Positions 8,201 through 10,774 of a stretch of DNA of 10,774 nucleotides are shown piece after piece. Origin of the DNA: an uncultured Oscillospiraceae bacterium (lineage in GTDB: Bacteria > Bacillota > Clostridia > Oscillospirales > Acutalibacteraceae); assembly GCA_900554525.1 (NCBI GenBank), contig USHL01000028.1, positions 1 through 10,774 of the forward strand. Direction: 5' to 3'. The position numbers and the translations under genes were made by a program. The notes below the pieces were generated by a model. The model was not told the origin of the DNA and searched no databases. It saw only the letters and a program-made list of their open reading frames with translations. Numbering within the stretch: the first letter of the stretch is position 1; each line of letters begins with the position of its first letter.

Positions 8201-8890
8201 GCCGAAAGCAGCTTTAAAACCAACGATATAGGTCCGCGTGTCATGACGGTGGGTGGAATTTCAAATGTCCGTGATCTCGGCGGCTACGAAACCTCGTTCG
8301 GCAGGACTACCGTTCAGGGCATCGCCTTCAGGGGAGCCCAGCCGGATGAAAAGGGTGTTTCACGGCTGACCTCGCAGGGCGACAGGCTGTTCAGCGAGGA
8401 TATCGCTTTCAGGCTCGATATGGATTTACGAGCCTCAAGTGAAAACGGCGGAATATCTGAGAGCGTTATAAAATCGGCGGAGTATGCGAATTATCAGATA
8501 ACGGCATATGCCGGAGCCTTCAGCGAAAGCCAGAAGGAGCTTTACCGTCAGGTGTTCGCTTCTTATGCCGATGTAAATAACTATCCGATTTATCTGCACT
8601 GCGTCTATGGGGCGGACAGAACAGCCACAGTGGCTTACATACTGAATGCGCTTTTAGGTGTCGATGAAAAAACACTTATACAGGATTACGAATATACATC
8701 GTTTTCTTCAGCGGGACTTCGTTCGAGAAACAATGCCGAAATGCAGGCCTTCCTTAACGGCTTTAATGCTTTGGAGGGTTCCTCCCCCGCCGAAAAGGCA
8801 GAAAATTATCTGCTTTCGATAGGCGTTACCCGGGAAGAAATAGATACTATCCGCGGGATATTTTTCGGCGATATTCCGATAAAACGCTGA
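5288..8890 (+). CDS. Secreted multimodular protein: CBM-like repeats, internal dockerin, Fn3-like domain and Y_phosphatase3-type phosphatase
   Basis: This 1200-residue protein has a Sec signal peptide (1 to ~31, cleavage likely after SSSAA) and no C-terminal membrane span. Modules in order: three tandem beta-sandwich CBM4/9-like repeats (~35-190, 204-357, 374-527), each ending in a D(I)Y(I/L)DN strand; an unassigned region ~535-645; another CBM-like module ~650-800; a type I dockerin ~804-859 with calcium loops D806/N808/D810/D817 and D838/N840/N842/D849; an Fn3-like domain ~898-978; and a phosphatase of the Y_phosphatase3 kind ~985-1192. The phosphatase shows NVRDLGGY (993-1000), DLR (1046-1048) and the loop HCVYGADRT (1104-1112) with nucleophile Cys1105 and Arg1111. 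The reaction expected is hydrolysis of a phosphomonoester outside the cell; the substrate (phosphoprotein, phytate, phosphoglycan or lipid) is unknown. GGGAGG at 5276-5281 supports the start. It lies 38 bases behind the permease, so is probably in the same operon. The domain order is firm; CBM family and ligand are not. Confidence 0.88.
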   Translation: MKAVKKLLACFISVSLIAGTFTGISFSSSAAEPELLEISDSHTANGWYRTWIGNADTERHYIEISAEGCDDIGSLHIVNTTPEGDMRVGFDKAVPAGEYTLKFNIKGSVAYDDQYFYFKESGQPDSSLADLIAKKSYPVWEEVSLPFTSAGGSVFGITVSQYNWATDIYIDNFVLLDSGGNDVLGGLGNFCRDGSDEGETEELLQIYDSETEDYWYRTWIGNADTEKHYMEISAEGCDDIGSLHIVNTEPEGDMRVGFKKHIPAGSYTLKFNIRGSVAYDNQHFYFKESGHDDKLVDLISKKSYPEWEEVSLPFTSAGGNIFGITVSQYNWAADIYIDNFVLLDSDGNDLLGGIGNFDRRVTSEPEEPLPENLLTLYDSFTAGSWYRQWPAGSDTSLRYMEIAGAGCFDNGSLHIKNVAPQGDMYACINKTIPAGKYTLKVNIKGSVGLTTEYFCFTEVGDTSILFDLIDRNEYADWTEVTGTFETNGGTDFLIIFSQYNGITDIYLDNLRIIDENGEDMLEGAGSFCTEPALGEQTDTVLIPSLLSGDSGGFELSLPQYALTGRLKPRDEALYLNGEPAGDIAFCAFADGSARVDYTASDGDVIAFDGVFTDNYYAKYIGPVVFRYADGKWENLLSAEGSEFYFFETLIDNYDFSGGIGGWELNSLPEGSADTLSQTAEGYDGPAMLVTHSAVSGECAYKARTEAYIPVCAGETYLLRFMVRASGNMCLGASLRGNGGTAVACETSGAVITNGTDGWQWMNYRFTLPEDSSLTAVKVQLDNRFSSSDAEVAYDNIAFYRVCPKGDANGDGTSDIKDLIRYKKVMAGVGEYVSPNAADMNGNGYLNVIDMAAFQRHLLGTDDYGPVPYVAVTAPTGTAYPFNETARAYLASGGAPVEDYAVQMNDSAQDIRIVLECPVDGAEFKIEYGTKEDYSDAVSVTTTEKSIGVNNLFRNTVYYVRVTASANGYTKIAESSFKTNDIGPRVMTVGGISNVRDLGGYETSFGRTTVQGIAFRGAQPDEKGVSRLTSQGDRLFSEDIAFRLDMDLRASSENGGISESVIKSAEYANYQITAYAGAFSESQKELYRQVFASYADVNNYPIYLHCVYGADRTATVAYILNALLGVDEKTLIQDYEYTSFSSAGLRSRNNAEMQAFLNGFNALEGSSPAEKAENYLLSIGVTREEIDTIRGIFFGDIPIKR
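5390..5857 (+). repeat. CBM-like tandem repeat 1 (residues ~35-190)
   Basis: First of three in-frame repeats in the phosphatase protein. By eye it shares about 80% of residues with repeat 2, including WYRTWIGNADTE, ISAEGCDDIGSLHIVNT, EEVSLPFTSAGG and FGITVSQYNW, and long stretches are also near-identical in DNA (for example around 5434-5462 against 5941-5969). The PAGEYTLKFNIKGS and DIYIDNFVLLD strands suggest a CBM4/9-like beta-sandwich. Confidence 0.85.
5897..6358 (+). repeat. CBM-like tandem repeat 2 (residues ~204-357)
   Basis: The closest copy to repeat 1; the two differ mainly in the first dozen residues and around the FKESG loop, where this copy is two residues shorter. The low divergence in both protein and DNA suggests a recent duplication or gene conversion between neighbours. 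A short acidic linker (GSDEGETEE) separates it from repeat 1. Confidence 0.85.
6407..6868 (+). repeat. CBM-like tandem repeat 3, divergent (residues ~374-527)
   Basis: Aligned end to end with repeats 1 and 2 but by eye only about 45% identical. Kept positions include WYR.W, YMEI, GC, GSLHI, PAGKYTLKVNIKGSV, SQYN and DIYLDN, which may mark the fold and shared ligand face. The loop residues that are constant in repeats 1 and 2 (WIGNADTE, SAEGCDDI) are changed, so its ligand could differ. A Pro/Glu linker (SEPEEPLPEN) precedes it. Confidence 0.8.
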
Positions 8891-8920
8891 GGAGCTATAC
8901 TAAAATTTCTTTCAGACTCT

Positions 8921-8961
8921 GCACGGCAGGCGCCGTGTGAATATATTCGGCGGTCTGCCGT
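8921..8961 (+). promoter_or_regulatory. Competing stem-loops in the leader of the last gene
   Basis: Two mutually exclusive hairpins share a strand. CACGGC (8922-8927) can pair with GCCGTG (8932-8937) around a four-base loop. Alternatively ACGGCAG (8923-8929) pairs perfectly with CTGCCGT (8955-8961), with two further inner pairs (G8930-T8954 wobble and C8931-G8953). The second form ends ten bases before the GGAGG of the next gene. Neither has a T-run. This could be an mRNA processing or translation-control element, or simply chance structure in GC-rich spacer; I cannot tell which. Confidence 0.35.
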
Positions 8962-8970
8962 AAAATGTTT

Positions 8971-8975
8971 GGAGG
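8971..8975 (+). promoter_or_regulatory. Ribosome-binding site that fixes the start of the last gene
   Basis: GGAGG lies seven bases before the ATG at 8983. A longer reading from the ATG at 8965 would put this site inside the coding region, with no ribosome site of its own in front. The shorter start also gives a standard signal peptide beginning MKKARFRSEK, so 8983 is preferred. Confidence 0.88.
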
Positions 8976-8982
8976 TATAATT

Positions 8983-10728
8983 ATGAAAAAAGCAAGGTTC
9001 CGTTCTGAAAAGCTGGCGGTGCTGCTGGCACTGGCGCTTTCCGTTTCCTGTATGACTGCGGCGTTTCCGGCAAAAGCCGCCGTGGAAGAAAACAACCTGT
9101 TAGGCGGTGACGGCACGTTTGAAAATCTGAAGGTCACCGACCTTAAAGGCTGGGAGCTTTCGGATTACAGCTATGATCAGGGCGATATTTTAGAGGTGGT
9201 CTATGACGGGCCGGAGCATGGCAATGTGCTTAAAAAGACCGAATACGGCGGTTCAAATTCCGCCGCTATGGCAAAGGGACTGTCAGGCTGGAAACCCTCG
9301 ACGACCTATGCGGTTACAATGGATGTTAAAGGCAGTGGTGTAAATCCGATTTACTTTTTCGAGGTTTACTGTTTTACTGCCGAAGGTGCGCCCAGACAGG
9401 CTTCGATTGATACAAGCGCCGGCCCGGACTGGCAGACCGCAAGCTTCAGCTTTACCACACCTGCCGACACTACCGGTATCAGCTTCCGTGTTCATACCTA
9501 CGGCGGTGCCGACGGAGATTCGATCTCCATTGATAACCTTGTGATAAGCCCGGTGGATTATGTACCGTCTATGGAGGGCTGGACAGCCGTCGGATACGAT
9601 GATCCGGATACTGCTCCGTACAGTGATGTTGAGCTGGCGGATGAGGGGTATCTCGATGCCGGAGCGGTTCACTTTATACACAGCAACGCAGATGACGGAA
9701 CCGGTGTGCGTAAAAATGCTATGATTTCCGGTGAAATGGATTTTGCGGCAGGCAAGACTTATGTTTTTACTGCATATGTCAAGGGAAATACCAAAATAAC
9801 GGGAGATTCCGCGCAAATTGAACTGGCGTTTAGCGCCGGGCAGTGGACCGAAAGCGGAAGCAGTGTTTTGAGTCTGGAAGCGGCCTATGATGACTGGACG
9901 CAGATAACACATGAGTTTACCGGTCTTATAACACATCCACAAACCGTAATAATCGGCTGCGGCGGATATGTGGGAGCTGATTTCTATATGGATAATATCG
10001 CAGTTTACGACAAGGACGACCCTGAACAAACCAATCTTTTTAAAAACGGCAATTTTAAAGCTCCGGTAACCGATGCGGAAAACAATATATATTCCGACGG
10101 CGATTTTGAAAGCTTTGGGCTTTCTTCTGTTCCCGGCTTTACCGAGATTGTAAACGGCAGCGCCGAAATTGCCGCGAGCTATGACGGCAGTACGGCTGTG
10201 CGTATCGACGGCAGAACAGGCAATTCATATCTGCGCAGCGCCGAATTTGATGTGGGCGAGGGCGACACGGTTAAGATATACGGTTATTACAAGGCGGATG
10301 GCGGTGTGCCCAATGCCTGGATAAATCGCATAGCGGCCGACGGAACGGCTGCCCCGACAGGACTGCATCCCGATTCTCCGCAGGAGGGTGAAAGCTTTGT
10401 CCCGCAGGACGACGGATGGGTATATTTTGAAAAGATACTCGATCTGCGCGGATATAAAAAAGTAAGCTTTTTATACGGTGTGGATAACGGCGGAACGGTT
10501 CTTTATGACAATGTCGGCGCTGCGATTGAATGCAATGTCGGTGCAGGTGACGCCAATGCCGACGGAAAAGTTGATATATGTGACCTTATAAGACTCAAAA
10601 AGTACCTTGCCGACAGCGAAAATGTCTGCATTTCATCGTCTGTGCAGCTTGGCGAAGATGATATAGGCGCCGCGGAGCTTACTGCACTGAGAAAATGCCT
10701 GATGGGCGTTTCGGCATACGGCGCATAG
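8983..10728 (+). CDS. Secreted dockerin protein with three CBM-like modules
   Basis: This 581-residue protein has a Sec signal peptide (basic MKKARFRSEK, hydrophobic core, AKA cleavage site near residue 32) and no membrane anchor. Three beta-sandwich modules resembling CBM4/9 follow at ~37-190, ~195-343 and ~365-515; each ends with a strand of the DNL/DNI/DNV type (SISIDNLVI, FYMDNIAVYD, VLYDNVGAAI). The C-terminus (~521-575) is a type I dockerin. Its first calcium loop is intact (D523, N525, D527, D534), followed by the helix DLIRLKKYLA, but the second loop has lost its usual ligands. No catalytic domain is recognisable, so the likely role is binding a polysaccharide or glycoprotein and attaching to a cohesin-bearing scaffold or surface protein. 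It lies 92 bases after the phosphatase protein and shares its architecture style, so the two may act on the same material. Ligand and CBM family are undetermined. Confidence 0.85.
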   Translation: MKKARFRSEKLAVLLALALSVSCMTAAFPAKAAVEENNLLGGDGTFENLKVTDLKGWELSDYSYDQGDILEVVYDGPEHGNVLKKTEYGGSNSAAMAKGLSGWKPSTTYAVTMDVKGSGVNPIYFFEVYCFTAEGAPRQASIDTSAGPDWQTASFSFTTPADTTGISFRVHTYGGADGDSISIDNLVISPVDYVPSMEGWTAVGYDDPDTAPYSDVELADEGYLDAGAVHFIHSNADDGTGVRKNAMISGEMDFAAGKTYVFTAYVKGNTKITGDSAQIELAFSAGQWTESGSSVLSLEAAYDDWTQITHEFTGLITHPQTVIIGCGGYVGADFYMDNIAVYDKDDPEQTNLFKNGNFKAPVTDAENNIYSDGDFESFGLSSVPGFTEIVNGSAEIAASYDGSTAVRIDGRTGNSYLRSAEFDVGEGDTVKIYGYYKADGGVPNAWINRIAADGTAAPTGLHPDSPQEGESFVPQDDGWVYFEKILDLRGYKKVSFLYGVDNGGTVLYDNVGAAIECNVGAGDANADGKVDICDLIRLKKYLADSENVCISSSVQLGEDDIGAAELTALRKCLMGVSAYGA

Positions 10729-10772
10729 CTCTAATCCGCAGCGGTATCATAATTCGTGTATCTGCGAGCTAT
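10725..10772 (+). other. Inverted repeat at the window edge, possible start of a transcript-end structure
   Basis: ATAGCTC (10725-10731, overlapping the stop codon) pairs exactly with GAGCTAT (10766-10772), and GCAG (10738-10741) pairs with CTGC (10762-10765) inside it, leaving a six-base bulge and a 20-base loop. The window ends two bases later, so a T-run cannot be seen. It is a candidate hairpin only. Confidence 0.3.
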
Positions 10773-10774
10773 AT

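Noticed and set aside
8976..8981. TATAAT just before the last gene as a promoter
   Set aside because: It ends one base before the start codon and overlaps the ribosome-site spacer, so a transcript begun there would lack a leader.
8965..8982. Longer start for the last gene at the ATG at 8965
   Set aside because: The GGAGG at 8971-8975 would fall inside the coding region, and the signal peptide starts properly at 8983.
9043..9054. Possible lipobox (SVSC) in the last protein
   Set aside because: The -3 position is Ser instead of Leu/Val, and a good AKA signal peptidase I site follows within ten residues, so ordinary secretion is more likely.
9283..10029. A 248-codon minus-strand open frame opposite the last gene
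   Set aside because: No ribosome site or recognisable domain, and the + strand frame has a signal peptide, CBM-like modules and a dockerin.

Overview
The window reads as accessory carbohydrate-acquisition DNA from a Gram-positive anaerobe, most likely a gut or rumen Clostridia of the Ruminococcus/Oscillospiraceae type. The reasons are strong GGAGG-type ribosome sites before each complete gene, a lipoprotein solute-binding protein, two secreted proteins with type I dockerin modules, and a carbohydrate importer without its own ATPase. The family-level assignment is an inference. All six genes lie on the + strand and fill nearly the whole window.

Layout: (1) bases 2-1645 hold the C-terminal part of a large surface protein. 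It has a GH42-like trimerisation/GATase-like region and C-terminal sandwich, an InlB-like repeat, a Pro/Gly linker, one membrane span and a basic cytoplasmic tail. A strong intrinsic terminator follows (1665-1710). (2) A new promoter region (around 1714-1782) precedes a solute-binding lipoprotein (1816-3318) and two MalF/MalG-type permeases (3449-4390 and 4383-5249, overlapping by 8 bases). (3) Bases 5288-8890 encode a 1200-residue secreted protein with three tandem CBM-like repeats, a domain of unknown type, another CBM-like module, an internal dockerin, an Fn3-like domain and a C-terminal Y_phosphatase3-type domain with an intact CX5R loop. (4) Bases 8983-10728 encode a 581-residue secreted protein of three CBM-like modules and a C-terminal dockerin whose second calcium loop has decayed.

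From the promoter at about 1777 to 10728 I see no further convincing promoter or terminator, so the transporter and the two dockerin proteins are probably one transcription unit. A possible working picture: the dockerin proteins bind a glycan or glycoconjugate outside the cell, perhaps docked on a cohesin scaffold, the phosphatase removes phosphate from some extracellular ligand, and the released oligosaccharide is imported by the CUT1-type system powered by an ATPase encoded elsewhere. The most unusual item is the secreted, dockerin-bearing phosphatase. Its substrate cannot be read from the sequence.
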